Positions 46,553-55,760 are shown, numbered from the stretch's first letter. The stretch: 64,000 bases of DNA from Allomesorhizobium camelthorni (GCF_011045125.1 NZ_JAAKZF010000002.1:225123-289122), one strand, 5' to 3'. Made by a program: numbers and translations. Notes: generated by a model from the letters alone, not told the origin.

Positions 46553-47518
46553 ATGCAAGCTGGTCCTAAATTACGTTTTTCTTATATAGTTGGGCGATGG
46601 GTCAATTGGCTTCAGGTCGAGCCAAACTATAACTGTCGCCTAATCTCCCCGATCATTTCGGCGATTGCCGCATTCATCTTGACGGTTTCGGCCGTGTCCT
46701 ACGCCCATGCCGACGCATGCAGCGCTTTGCGCAGCCAGCTTCGCACGGTCGGCCGTTCCGTGAGCGCCAATCCCGAGGCCGCGCAGCTTGCCCGGCAATT
46801 GGCGGCGATCCGCTCTCTCGAACGCAAGCGTCAGTGTTCCGCGACCAGAGAACGGGGCGGTTGGTTCAATCCCTGCGCCGATCTGGCAAAGCGCCGCGCC
46901 GCTGTGCAGCGGCAGATAAGCCGGGTTTCTAGCCGCGGGTTCGCCGGGCCGGATGACGCTGCGGCGATCCGGGGGAGGCTCGCAGCGCTCGGATGCGCGG
47001 CGTCGCCCGGCCGGCAACGCACCGCCCGCGCGGCGCCGGCGCCGGCGATGCTGTTCTGCGTCAGGCTGTCGGACGGCTATCTGTTTCCGCCGCCGCATTC
47101 CCAGTTTGTCGGGGAGGACGACTATAAGGCCACCCTCGACCGCTGCCGGTTCATCTGCGGCGAAGAGGGCATGGACGTCTATACGCTGGACGACGTGAGC
47201 CGCGAAACCGAGGAGATGGTGTCGGTCGAAACGCGAAAGCCCTATACGGAGCTGCCGTCGGCCTTCGCCTATCGCGAGGCCACGGCATTCCGCGCCTGCG
47301 ACCTGCAGCGTTATCACCGGCGCGTCGAGGAGGCGAGGGCGCGGTCAGTCACCCCGTTCAAGATGACCGATGTCGTCATTCCCTTGCCGACGCCCCGGCC
47401 TGACATGAGCACCTTTGCCAGCATCTCCGGCGGGCCCTCCGAGGCCGCGCCGGCGTCCGGCGAACCGGCGAAGCGGCGTGTGAGATTGGTCGGCCCGGCC
47501 TTTCTTCCGGCCGAATAG
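46553..47518 (+). CDS. DUF2865-domain exported protein
   Basis: 321 residues. A hydrophobic segment (IISAIAAFILTVSAVSYAHA) preceded by a basic region acts as an export signal; the start is uncertain because it lies ~30 residues in. The mature part has Cys-rich helical repeats (CSALRSQLRTVGR; NPCADLAKRRAAVQRQI) then the DUF2865 core LFCVRLSDGYLFPPPHSQF and CRFICGEEGMDVYTL. Function unknown, common in rhizobia. Confidence 0.82.
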   Translation: MQAGPKLRFSYIVGRWVNWLQVEPNYNCRLISPIISAIAAFILTVSAVSYAHADACSALRSQLRTVGRSVSANPEAAQLARQLAAIRSLERKRQCSATRERGGWFNPCADLAKRRAAVQRQISRVSSRGFAGPDDAAAIRGRLAALGCAASPGRQRTARAAPAPAMLFCVRLSDGYLFPPPHSQFVGEDDYKATLDRCRFICGEEGMDVYTLDDVSRETEEMVSVETRKPYTELPSAFAYREATAFRACDLQRYHRRVEEARARSVTPFKMTDVVIPLPTPRPDMSTFASISGGPSEAAPASGEPAKRRVRLVGPAFLPAE

Positions 47519-47528
47519 CCCAGCGCAG

Positions 47529-47593
47529 AGCCGTGGCGGAATGGTAGCGTCTCAGCTTGAATTTCGGCTGTGCGGCGTCCACGGCGGCTACCA
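47529..47593 (+). tRNA. tRNA-Leu-like remnant
   Basis: GTGGCGGAATGGTAGCG closely matches the D-arm region of bacterial tRNA-Leu, and 65 nt further the sequence ends in a discriminator A plus CCA. AGCCG pairs with CGGCT as an acceptor end, or GCCGTGG with CCACGGC. There is no TTCGA T loop and no proper anticodon arm, so it cannot be a working tRNA. It lies exactly at the left edge of the accessory block and may be an attachment-site scar. Confidence 0.35.
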
Positions 47594-47758
47594 GAACGAG
47601 CGGGTGGCGCTATTTCCAGATATTCGGGATGCTTCTCGAAAGCGGACGGTCGCCGTTGGCAGGAGTTGACCTATTCCTTGACGAGGAAGTGGTTCAGATC
47701 ATCTCTCGTATTACCCCAATCGAACTATAGCTAAATCGCATGCCGCCGGTAGCCATCT

Positions 47759-47782
47759 AGTAGGCAGCTTATGTTGCCTACT
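47759..47782. promoter_or_regulatory. 8-bp inverted repeat upstream of the lysis-like block
   Basis: AGTAGGCA and TGCCTACT around an 8-nt spacer, in the 350-base gene-free stretch 47594-47945. It could be an operator for the genes that follow; no regulator gene is next to it. Confidence 0.5.
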
Positions 47783-47896
47783 GGACAAGGCTAATATGTG
47801 TGGCAAATCTCACAGACTACCGGAAACCAGGGTCGTACAGTTCGACATGCGCCGAGCTCGGGCATAGTAATTTTTCCGCTCCCGAACCCTCGCATG

Positions 47897-47917
47897 CTCG
47901 CTACTTCGAGTAGCGAG
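47897..47917 (+). promoter_or_regulatory. Strong hairpin in the 5' leader
   Basis: Arms CTCGCTACT and AGTAGCGAG are perfect complements around TCG. The stem ends 28 bases before the start of the small secreted peptide gene and is not followed by T, so it is a leader structure, not a terminator. Confidence 0.6.
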
Positions 47918-47945
47918 GCCATGTGCGCTCTCAAGGGAGGCCAGC

Positions 47946-48068
47946 ATGAAATCGTTCAAAGCCTTTCTGGTTTTCGGATTCCTGTCCGCGCTGATCGGCT
48001 CGGTGACGCTCCTCGAGGCAACGCCCGAAGCCAATGCGCAACAGTGCCCGAACGGCGTTTGTCCTTAG
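47946..48068 (+). CDS. Small secreted peptide (40 aa)
   Basis: RBS AAGGGAGG precedes the ATG. Residues 1-30 are a Sec signal (MKSFKAFLVFGFLSALIGSV, hydrophobic to residue ~25, likely cut near ANA|QQC), leaving a mature peptide of about ten residues, QQCPNGVCP, with two Cys that could form a disulfide loop. It begins 22 bases before the next gene, which has its own RBS, so the two are an operon. I know no named family. Confidence 0.75.
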   Translation: MKSFKAFLVFGFLSALIGSVTLLEATPEANAQQCPNGVCP

Positions 48069-48089
48069 AAAGCGAGGGAGGACAATGCC

Positions 48090-49682
48090 ATGTCGGACTT
48101 GTTCCTCTCGACCGAGTTCTGGTTCGGCGCCGCCGTGCTCGGCGCATACCAGTTCGCGAAGTTCAGCGAGCTCAGTTCGCTGGACCCTGAGTTCGCCGCG
48201 CGCTCCGCGACCATCCCAAATCTGCGGGCGATCGACTTCGCTGGAAGAGTGACCTACTGCGCTACGCTTGTGGCTTTCCTGGTAGCGACATTCCTCATCT
48301 ATTTCGTCCTGTGCAAAGTATCCCCGACCATCCTGCTCGGTTGGGCTCAAGTATCCGGTGCGCAGTTAGACGAGGAGCTTAAGAAGTTCGTCGACACCGT
48401 TAACTACCCTCTCTACATCGCGGCCGCATACATCGGTTTTACCCAGCCGGGCATTCCTTTTCTCTCCAACATTGGGAACGTGCAGCGGAACATGTTCCAC
48501 GCCTGGATGGGAGTCCCTAGCCGGGTCATGAGCACGTCTAGCTTCTTCGCCACCCAGATATTCACGCGATGTCAGGATACAAAGCAGTTGGCCAAGGAGC
48601 TTCAAATATTGGTCGGTGACGCCTTTGTGCAACGTATCGAAGCCTATGCCGACGCGGACTTCTACCGGGCTCACCTCGCGCGGCTGAAGCTCGACGATGC
48701 AGCCGAGCTCCTGAAGGGGACACGGCGGGAACTAAAAATCCTCACGCGACAGCTTGTGGACGTGGCGTCGCTCGCGACCGTACGGGAGAGCGGCGTGGCG
48801 TCCCTGTCTCGGCTGGCCGGCGATCTTCGCGTTTCCATGCTTCCGAACTCCGGCTGGTCTAACGCTTTCCTTGCGGGCGGTACTCTGTTCCTTATCGGAA
48901 TGACATTCCTATGGAACCTCATTCCGGTGTTTGACAGTACGGCGGAACGGTTCCTGAGCGCTGGGTCCGAATATGACTTCTGGCCAAACAATCTTCGGTT
49001 CTCCGGTCAGTATCTCATATCGCAGGCCGGACCAATCTTTCTTGCTATCGGCGTTGCTTTAGCAACATGGGTAAGCGCTTTTGGTCGAGCACAGATGGTC
49101 GCTGTCGACGAACCTCAGCCCGTTGCCGGAATGGCTGACCATTTCAGCCGCTATGCGGGCCTGTTGGCCTTTACCGTAATCGCCATCGTCCTGTTCGACA
49201 TTTTCCAGGCGTTTTTTGATTACGGAGCCTACGGGCTTGGAAAAACGACGGAATTCGTGGCTTTAGTTCAGGTAAGCCTGCCCTTCTACCTGCTGCACTC
49301 TTTCGTATCGCTCGTTGTTTGCTTCGTGCTGCTGCGTTACATGGACGACCGCACGCAGCCGCCGAGGTGGAGGGCGGCATCCACGATCTCGCTCCTGGTG
49401 GCGGGGGTGGCGTTGGCGTCGCTTTTCTATGCAGCGGCGCAGGTGCAGCACAAGTTCGATGCGCCCTTCGGTCCCAATGGCGCGGACCTGGCCGTCCTGA
49501 TGGTCGTCATCAACGTATCGGCGGCATTAATGGCATTCGTGTGCGCTGCTCTGTGCAAGCGTCAGGCTGAAACATCGCCTAACGGTCCGCGGCGGCAGGA
49601 TCTGCCTCGAACTCCGGTGACAGAGTTCGCGGGGGGCCGTGTGGATGCTCCACTGGCTCCGGCTGTCCCAACCGGCGAGTAG
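48090..49682 (+). CDS. Polytopic membrane protein, unknown function (530 aa)
   Basis: About eight hydrophobic helices: roughly residues 54-77, 105-120, 250-272, 305-328, 350-375, 388-412, 428-448 and 462-485. A soluble stretch of ~120 residues (about 125-245) with helical, charged sequence lies between helices 2 and 3. No transporter or channel signature is visible and I do not recognise the family. It stands between the secreted peptide and the holin-hydrolase fusion, all on one strand, so it probably works with them. The block is AT-richer than its flanks. Confidence 0.78.
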   Translation: MSDLFLSTEFWFGAAVLGAYQFAKFSELSSLDPEFAARSATIPNLRAIDFAGRVTYCATLVAFLVATFLIYFVLCKVSPTILLGWAQVSGAQLDEELKKFVDTVNYPLYIAAAYIGFTQPGIPFLSNIGNVQRNMFHAWMGVPSRVMSTSSFFATQIFTRCQDTKQLAKELQILVGDAFVQRIEAYADADFYRAHLARLKLDDAAELLKGTRRELKILTRQLVDVASLATVRESGVASLSRLAGDLRVSMLPNSGWSNAFLAGGTLFLIGMTFLWNLIPVFDSTAERFLSAGSEYDFWPNNLRFSGQYLISQAGPIFLAIGVALATWVSAFGRAQMVAVDEPQPVAGMADHFSRYAGLLAFTVIAIVLFDIFQAFFDYGAYGLGKTTEFVALVQVSLPFYLLHSFVSLVVCFVLLRYMDDRTQPPRWRAASTISLLVAGVALASLFYAAAQVQHKFDAPFGPNGADLAVLMVVINVSAALMAFVCAALCKRQAETSPNGPRRQDLPRTPVTEFAGGRVDAPLAPAVPTGE

Positions 49683-49761
49683 GCCGAGCGCGCCAAGAGC
49701 TTCCGGGGGTATGGCTCTGGCCAGGACCTCAGCGATCGCGACCCATTCTGGAGGATGAGCT

Positions 49762-51849
49762 ATGAGCCCTCTTATCGCAATTGCTGCAACGCTATTTCCT
49801 GAAATAATAAAGGCGATCGCAGGTGATCGCGCCGGAACGGTAGCAGATCGCGTCACCAGGGCGGTGACCGATTCTGTCAAGACCAAAGATCCCGTCCAGG
49901 CACAACAGCAGTTGACCCAGAATCCGCAGATTGCGGAGAGCCTGCGCGAGAAACTGGCGCAGATCGCTCTCGAGCAGACCAAAGTTCGGCTCGACGATGA
50001 GCAGCGCCAGCGCGAAGCCGCGCTCGCGGATCTAAAGATTCGCGCCGAGTTGGAGAGTCAAAGGCGTCAAACGGAGCTCGACAGCCGTCGGGTTGACGGG
50101 GAGGATCGCAGCGGAGCACGGATTCTACAAAGAGACCTGAGTTCTGCGCAATCGCCTGTGGCGTGGGTTGCTCCAACCCTTTCCCTGATAGTGACGGTCG
50201 GCTTCTTTGTCGTCTTAGGCTTGTTCATCTTCAACAAAAACAGTCTTGAATTGACTTCATTGCCTGTAGTTCCTGCTGGTATGGGGCTTGCCAATTTAAC
50301 TGATGCGCAATTTACAGCGGCTGCTCCGGTACGCAGTGATTTTGTTCTTCAGATAATAAATATCTGTGTCGGAACGCTGACGGCGGCGTTTGCTACGGTA
50401 ATGAGCTTCTGGCTCGGATCCTCCCAGGGTTCTCGTTCGAAGGATGAACTCGTCGCCCAAATTCAGACCAGACAATCCGCTCAGGCATCGGAAGTCCTAA
50501 ACAGAGCGACGGACGTTGTCGTTCGTCGCTCCTCCAGCGTTGACCTACCAATGCCGAAGCCGGCGGTTCCAGACGAACAGCAAGACAGCGAACCTACCGT
50601 CGATCCCGCTAAGCCGGCCGCTCCCGGCCTGCTGGACGAACTTCTCCCGGATCTGGTGAAGCCTCATCGCCATTTCCCTGACAGCGTAAGCTGGGCGCTT
50701 TCATCAAGGGGCATTTCGATTGAGGAAGCCCCCGCGCAGGGAACGCCAGGGAAGCCTACGACCGTCCGGACCATCTGGCAGCGTTATGGAGCGCTTTGTG
50801 CTGCGGCTGCAAAGCAGTACGGCGTACCTGTCGAATTGATCGTCGCAACAATCGCGACCGAGAGTTCCGGCGATCCAAATGCACGACGGCCGGAACCGCG
50901 AATAAACGACGAGAGCGTCGGCTTGATGCAGACACTCGTAGCGACGGCCCGCAATGCTACCGGTCGAAAGAATCTGCGCAGCGACGACTTGCTCGACCCC
51001 CGGAACTCCATCGAAGCAGGGACGGCCTACATCGCTCAGCAGAGAAGCTCGACATGGTTCGATCCTCCATTGGTTGCGGCCGCATACAATGCCGGATCGC
51101 TACGCCGTGACGAAGCAGACGCCAACCGCTGGAAGCTTGTCTGTCACCCTCGCGGGACTGGCAAGCACATAGACAAGTTCGTGGCCTGGTTTTCGGATTG
51201 TATGGTCGTGGCGGCTGAAGATGATTGGGCGAGCGACCCGGCCGTACCCAGTTTTGCGTCGGCCATCGGTGGTCAGAGCCCCGATGTGGAACTGGCCGAC
51301 TCTGCACCGCGCTCTGAGCTTTCTCCGCTGGTTGGCACCGCGGAACGTCAAAGACTTTTCGGTACTTTCACGTTTGTGGCCGATCCGAAACCCGGAAACA
51401 AAGAGAACATTCGGATCACAAACGATTGGCCGGAGAAGAACATCGTCAAGGTCAGCATCCCGGTCAATTCCGTCCTCGGCCGGAACGGTCCGCTTGAGTT
51501 CGAATTCCATAGATCGGCTGCCGATCAACTGATCGCAATGTGGCTGCAGTGGGAGAAAGAGGGGCTGCTGGATCGCATCCTGACCTTTGATGGCTCATTT
51601 GTGCCGCGCTTTATCCGCGGGAGCACGCGTACCCTGAGCAATCATGCATTCGGAACGGCATTCGACATCAACGCTCAATTTAATCCGCTAGGCCAGGAGC
51701 CGGCGGCGATGGGAGCGAAAGGGTGCGTGCGAGAATTGGTTCCGATCGCAAATCGGTTCGGATTCGCCTGGGGCGGCCATTTCAGCAAACGACCAGACGG
51801 GATGCACTTCGAAGTGGCCAGGATCATCCAGCCCGGCGCGATGGTATAG
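49762..51849 (+). CDS. Holin-like / lytic transglycosylase / M15 peptidase fusion
   Basis: 695 residues with three parts. Residues 1-255: coiled coil, then two membrane helices (about 135-157 and 195-219) ending FWLGSSQGSRSKDEL, the pattern of 3-TM holins such as GTA_holin_3TM. Residues 335-490: SLT lytic transglycosylase with catalytic Glu367 (ATIATESSGDP), GLMQ (387-390) and AYNAG (441-445). Residues 590-690: VanY/M15 metallopeptidase with zinc ligands His628, Asp635 (SNHAFGTAFDINAQ) and His682 (PDGMHFE). It should sit in the membrane and cut both glycan and peptide bonds of peptidoglycan. RBS GGAGGA. Confidence 0.88.
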   Translation: MSPLIAIAATLFPEIIKAIAGDRAGTVADRVTRAVTDSVKTKDPVQAQQQLTQNPQIAESLREKLAQIALEQTKVRLDDEQRQREAALADLKIRAELESQRRQTELDSRRVDGEDRSGARILQRDLSSAQSPVAWVAPTLSLIVTVGFFVVLGLFIFNKNSLELTSLPVVPAGMGLANLTDAQFTAAAPVRSDFVLQIINICVGTLTAAFATVMSFWLGSSQGSRSKDELVAQIQTRQSAQASEVLNRATDVVVRRSSSVDLPMPKPAVPDEQQDSEPTVDPAKPAAPGLLDELLPDLVKPHRHFPDSVSWALSSRGISIEEAPAQGTPGKPTTVRTIWQRYGALCAAAAKQYGVPVELIVATIATESSGDPNARRPEPRINDESVGLMQTLVATARNATGRKNLRSDDLLDPRNSIEAGTAYIAQQRSSTWFDPPLVAAAYNAGSLRRDEADANRWKLVCHPRGTGKHIDKFVAWFSDCMVVAAEDDWASDPAVPSFASAIGGQSPDVELADSAPRSELSPLVGTAERQRLFGTFTFVADPKPGNKENIRITNDWPEKNIVKVSIPVNSVLGRNGPLEFEFHRSAADQLIAMWLQWEKEGLLDRILTFDGSFVPRFIRGSTRTLSNHAFGTAFDINAQFNPLGQEPAAMGAKGCVRELVPIANRFGFAWGGHFSKRPDGMHFEVARIIQPGAMV

Positions 51850-51946
51850 CGAATCGCGCCGGATTTACGGAGACTGGCGTTCCAGTCTGAAGGTCTCGAT
51901 GATGAGGACGCCAAGCTGAAGCGGCTGCTGCTCGGCGAGGAGTGCG

Positions 51947-53338
51947 ATGCCAAGAAACATTGTTGTTTTCGCGGACGGGACGGGACAGCGTGGCGGAATC
52001 TTTTTCGACGAGAACCGGAGCAACATCTACAAGCTCTACCGGGCCACCCGATGCGGGCCTGAGTATTCGGTCAATCCCGCCGAACAGTTGGCCTTCTACG
52101 ACCCCGGAATCGGCACCGAACCCATCGAAGGCAATATCTTCCTCAAGCTGTTCCGCCGTCTTCATAACCTAGTCAGCCAGGCAACCGGACTCGGTCTGAC
52201 CTTGAACATGATCCAGTGTTACGCAGCCATCATAAGGATGTGGAGACCGGGAGACAGGATATTCCTGTTCGGGTTCAGCCGTGGGGCGTATACGGTCAGG
52301 GCGCTGGGCGGGGTGCTCGCCTATTGCGGGGTGCCGACCCGAATGCCGGACGGCACGCCGCTCCTGCGCGACGAGACCTCGACCATCCGTATCGCAAAGG
52401 AGGCGGTAAAGGATGTGTACCAGTTCACAAGTTCAAGGTACCGGGAGAAAGCCACTCCCGAGCAACTGATGCGCTTGGAACAGCGTGACCTGTTGGCCGC
52501 GCAATTCAGGCAGAAATACGGATCGGGCGACGGCGGCATGTCGAACACCGTTCCGTATTTCATCGGAGTGTTCGACACGATTGCTTCGCTGGCCAATCCG
52601 CAGGCGCTCGGCATGCTCGTAGCCTTGCTGGCCGCCATACTCATGGCTGCTTCCTGGATACTATCGTTCTTTGCCTTCTCGTTTCTTTGGTGGTCAGGAG
52701 TTCTGGGTGGCCTTGCCATTGTCCTTGCCGCCGTCTGGTATGCAGGCGAGCACCTGAAAGCTCCAGGTCCCCTGCCTGGTTACAGCGCCCGCCAGACCAG
52801 GCACTGGACAGAATTCCGCATGAGGTTTCACGATTTCAAGCTGTCGTCGCGAGTCCCCTATGCCCGACACGCGATCTCGATCGACGAGAACCGTGCCGAA
52901 TTCAACCCGGTTCGATGGATAGGCGACGAGGGGGGCGATGAAAACGGTGTCAGGAGATTTGAGCAGGTCTGGTTCGCCGGGAACCATTCCGATGTCGGGG
53001 GCAGCTATCCGGAAAACGATTCACGCCTTTCGGACACGGCGCTCAGATGGATGCTGGACGCCGCGACGGCCGTCGGATTGGTCCATGACCAAGCCTGGTT
53101 GAGCCTTTTCCCCGATGCAGCCGGCCCGCAGCATGACGAGAAAAGGAACGGTGTCTACAGGCACACCCAAACTCTGGTCCGCAGGGTACGTCCCGATGCC
53201 GAGTTGCACCAGTCCGTTATCGACCGCTTCGACCTGCCCGAGGTGCTGCAGTACAACATGCTGAAGCCTTATCGGCCCGAAGCCTTGCGGGACCATGAAC
53301 TGGTGAAGCATCATTACAAAGCTTCCGGTACCTCATGA
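51947..53338 (+). CDS. DUF2235 alpha/beta hydrolase with membrane hairpin (Tle1-like)
   Basis: 463 residues starting MPRNIVVFADGTGQRGG, the DUF2235 N-terminus. Nucleophile elbow GFSRGAY with Ser111, acid in GVFDTIASLA (Asp210) and FAGNHSDVGGSY with the His, together the triad of Tle1-type phospholipases. Two close membrane helices (about 221-246 and 250-266) interrupt the fold. No VgrG, Hcp, PAAR or immunity gene is near, so a type VI role is not supported; an envelope lipase acting with the upstream fusion protein fits better. RBS GAGGAG. Confidence 0.88.
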   Translation: MPRNIVVFADGTGQRGGIFFDENRSNIYKLYRATRCGPEYSVNPAEQLAFYDPGIGTEPIEGNIFLKLFRRLHNLVSQATGLGLTLNMIQCYAAIIRMWRPGDRIFLFGFSRGAYTVRALGGVLAYCGVPTRMPDGTPLLRDETSTIRIAKEAVKDVYQFTSSRYREKATPEQLMRLEQRDLLAAQFRQKYGSGDGGMSNTVPYFIGVFDTIASLANPQALGMLVALLAAILMAASWILSFFAFSFLWWSGVLGGLAIVLAAVWYAGEHLKAPGPLPGYSARQTRHWTEFRMRFHDFKLSSRVPYARHAISIDENRAEFNPVRWIGDEGGDENGVRRFEQVWFAGNHSDVGGSYPENDSRLSDTALRWMLDAATAVGLVHDQAWLSLFPDAAGPQHDEKRNGVYRHTQTLVRRVRPDAELHQSVIDRFDLPEVLQYNMLKPYRPEALRDHELVKHHYKASGTS

Positions 53339-53438
53339 AGCCTGAAACGGCTGTGGCGCAGCCAGAATGCATTGCCGGAGCGATCAGCGGCCGGCGCGAT
53401 GCTAAGATAGTGCGGACCCGAATCACTTGAGCTTTTTC

Positions 53439-53993
53439 GTGAGCATCAGCGAACGCGCAAAAATGGCCGCCGGCGAGTGGTACACCTGCATCGACCCCGA
53501 ACTGGAGGCGCTGCGGGTCGCTGCGCGCGACGCCTTGCACGAGCACAATCTGATGCGGCCCGGCGAGCGCGGAAATATGGGGCCGGCGCTGCGGCTTCTG
53601 CTTGCGCAAGTCGGCGACAATGTCCGCATCGAGGCGCCGTTCCACTGCGCCTACGGCATCAACATCGAGTTCGGCGACAACGTATTCCTCAATGCCGGCT
53701 GCACCATCCTCGACACCGCGCGGGTGAGGATTGGAAAATCATCGCTTCTCGGCCCGAACATCCAGATCTACTGCGCCGAACACCACAAGGATGCCGCGCT
53801 GCGCAGCGCCGGCCTGGAGATCGCCCGGCCGGTCGAGATCGGCGAGCGCGTATGGGTCGGCGGCGGCGCAATCATTCTGGGCGGCGTTTCGATCGGCAAT
53901 GGAGCCATCGTCGGGGCCGGCTCTGTCGTGACCAGAAGTGTGTCCGCCGGCGCTTCCGTGGTCGGAAATCCGGCGCGGCCCATTCCCGCCTGA
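53439..53993 (+). CDS. Maltose/galactoside-type O-acetyltransferase (hexapeptide repeat)
   Basis: 184 residues. N-terminal Mac domain (SISERAKMAAGEWYTCIDPELEALR) followed by left-handed beta-helix repeats (GCTILDTARVRIGKSSLLGPN; GGGAIILGGVSIGNGAIVGAGSVV) and the catalytic His in IYCAEHHKD. It transfers acetyl from acetyl-CoA to a sugar hydroxyl. GTG 53439 gives the family N-terminus; ATG 53463 is an alternative. Confidence 0.88.
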   Translation: MSISERAKMAAGEWYTCIDPELEALRVAARDALHEHNLMRPGERGNMGPALRLLLAQVGDNVRIEAPFHCAYGINIEFGDNVFLNAGCTILDTARVRIGKSSLLGPNIQIYCAEHHKDAALRSAGLEIARPVEIGERVWVGGGAIILGGVSIGNGAIVGAGSVVTRSVSAGASVVGNPARPIPA

Positions 53994-54131
53994 ACCGTGA
54001 CCGCCGTTTGGCGCAAAGCAGCCAGCAAATTTCGCGCCGCGAGCGTGGCGGGACCGGGGCAACTGTGCTAATTGCCGGCCCCATCGTGAAGCCCCGGACA
54101 CGATTGTCCGCCCATCGAGGATTGAACCGTC

Positions 54132-55448
54132 ATGGCAACAGCAGCAGCGGCCGCCGCTCAACATTTCGAGACCTTTTTCGGAGCCGAACTGGCGGAGACC
54201 GATCCGCAGATTTTCGGCGCCATCCGCCAGGAACTCGGACGCCAGCGCCATGAGATCGAGCTGATCGCCTCGGAAAACATCGTTTCCCGCGCGGTCCTGG
54301 AAGCGCAGGGCTCGATCATGACCAACAAATACGCCGAGGGCTATCCGGGCAAGCGCTATTATGGCGGCTGCCAGTTCGTCGACATCGCCGAGGAACTGGC
54401 GATCGAGCGCGCCAAGAAGCTGTTCGACTGCAATTTCGCCAACGTCCAGCCGAACTCCGGCAGCCAGATGAACCAGGCGGTGTTTCTGGCCCTGCTGCAG
54501 CCGGGCGACACTTTTATGGGCCTCGACCTGAATTCGGGCGGGCACCTGACGCACGGCTCGCCGGTCAACATGTCCGGCAAATGGTTCAAGCCAATTTCCT
54601 ACGGTGTGCGCAAGGACGACCATCTGCTCGACATGGACGAAGTGGCGCGGCTGGCGCGCGAGAACAAGCCGAAGCTGATCCTGGCCGGCGGCACCGCCTA
54701 TTCGCGCATCTGGGACTGGAAGCGCTTTCGCGAGATCGCCGACGAGGTGGGCGCCTGGCTGATGGTGGACATGGCCCATATTGCCGGCCTCGTCGCCGGC
54801 GGCATGCATCCATCGCCGCTGCCGCATGCGCATGTGGTGACGACAACAACGCACAAGTCGCTGCGTGGCCCGCGCGGCGGCATGGTCCTGACCAATGACG
54901 AGGACATCGCCAAGAAGATGAACTCGGCGGTGTTTCCCGGCCTGCAGGGCGGGCCGCTGATGCATGTCATCGCCGCCAAGGCGGTCGCCTTCGGCGAGGC
55001 GCTGAAGCCGGAATTCAAGGTTTACGCGCAAAACATCGTGGCCAACGCCAAGGCGCTGGCCGACAGCCTGAAATCGACCGGCCTCGACATCGTCTCGGGC
55101 GGAACCGACAATCATCTGATGCTGGTCGACCTGCGCCCGAAGAACGCCACCGGCAAACGGGCGGAGGCCGCACTCGGCCGCGCCAACATCACCTGCAACA
55201 AGAACGGCATCCCCTTCGATCCGGAAAAGCCTTTTGTGACTTCGGGCATTCGCCTCGGCACGCCGGCCGGCACGACGCGCGGCTTCGGCGCGGCCGAATT
55301 CCGCGAGATCGGCAATCTGATCGCCGAGGTGCTCGATGGGCTGAAGGCGGCGAATTCCGACGAGGGCAACGCGACAGTGGAAGCCGCGGTCAAGCAGAAG
55401 GTGGTGGCGCTGACGGAGCGTTTCCCGCTTTATCCGTATCTGGGGTGA
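54132..55448 (+). CDS. glyA: Serine hydroxymethyltransferase
   Basis: 438 residues. It interconverts serine and glycine while loading tetrahydrofolate with a one-carbon unit. PLP-binding Lys242 is in [32 protein letters not shown] and [11 protein letters not shown] are substrate motifs; [18 protein letters not shown] near the end. Start [16 protein letters not shown] has a weak RBS. Stands before the AbrB/PIN module and the nrdR-rib cluster, a common rhizobial order (glyA-nrdR-rib). Confidence 0.97.
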   Translation: MATAAAAAAQHFETFFGAELAETDPQIFGAIRQELGRQRHEIELIASENIVSRAVLEAQGSIMTNKYAEGYPGKRYYGGCQFVDIAEELAIERAKKLFDCNFANVQPNSGSQMNQAVFLALLQPGDTFMGLDLNSGGHLTHGSPVNMSGKWFKPISYGVRKDDHLLDMDEVARLARENKPKLILAGGTAYSRIWDWKRFREIADEVGAWLMVDMAHIAGLVAGGMHPSPLPHAHVVTTTTHKSLRGPRGGMVLTNDEDIAKKMNSAVFPGLQGGPLMHVIAAKAVAFGEALKPEFKVYAQNIVANAKALADSLKSTGLDIVSGGTDNHLMLVDLRPKNATGKRAEAALGRANITCNKNGIPFDPEKPFVTSGIRLGTPAGTTRGFGAAEFREIGNLIAEVLDGLKAANSDEGNATVEAAVKQKVVALTERFPLYPYLG

Positions 55449-55484
55449 GGGGCCTATCGCAGGCAATCCTTGATTTCCTGGCGC

Positions 55485-55520
55485 CTCGGTAATACCTTTG
55501 TGAAAACAGGTATTACCGAG
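55485..55520. promoter_or_regulatory. Operator of the AbrB/PIN toxin-antitoxin pair
   Basis: Arms CTCGGTAATACCT and AGGTATTACCGAG, a perfect 13-bp inverted repeat with a 10-nt spacer, ending six bases before the antitoxin ATG. AbrB-type antitoxins bind such palindromes and repress their operon. Confidence 0.85.
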
Positions 55521-55526
55521 GTCGCT

Positions 55527-55760
55527 ATGAGTACGAAAGTAACCACCAAGGGCCAGGTGACGATCCCTAAGGCTGTGCGCGACCTGCTCGACCTGAAGCC
55601 GGGCAGCGAGGTGAAATTTCGGTACAATGCGAACCGGGAGATTGTCCTGGAACGCGCCGATGGGCAGCATCCGCCGAGCCGGTTCGAGAAACTGCGGGGA
55701 CATGCCGGCCCTGGTCCCACCACGGACGAAATGATGGCCATGTTGCGTGGTGACGATTGA
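55527..55760 (+). CDS. AbrB/MazE-type antitoxin (VapB-like)
   Basis: 77 residues. The swapped-hairpin AbrB domain is MSTKVTTKGQVTIPKAVRDL, then a linker and an acidic C-terminal segment ([17 protein letters not shown]) for toxin binding. It overlaps the PIN gene by four bases (TTGA). The module is inserted between glyA and nrdR. Confidence 0.92.
   Translation: MSTKVTTKGQVTIPKAVRDLLDLKPGSEVKFRYNANREIVLERADGQHPPSRFEKLRGHAGPGPTTDEMMAMLRGDD

Noticed and set aside
51947..53338. Type VI secretion effector locus
   Set aside because: DUF2235 proteins include Tle1 effectors, but no VgrG, Hcp, PAAR, adaptor or immunity gene is in the neighbourhood.
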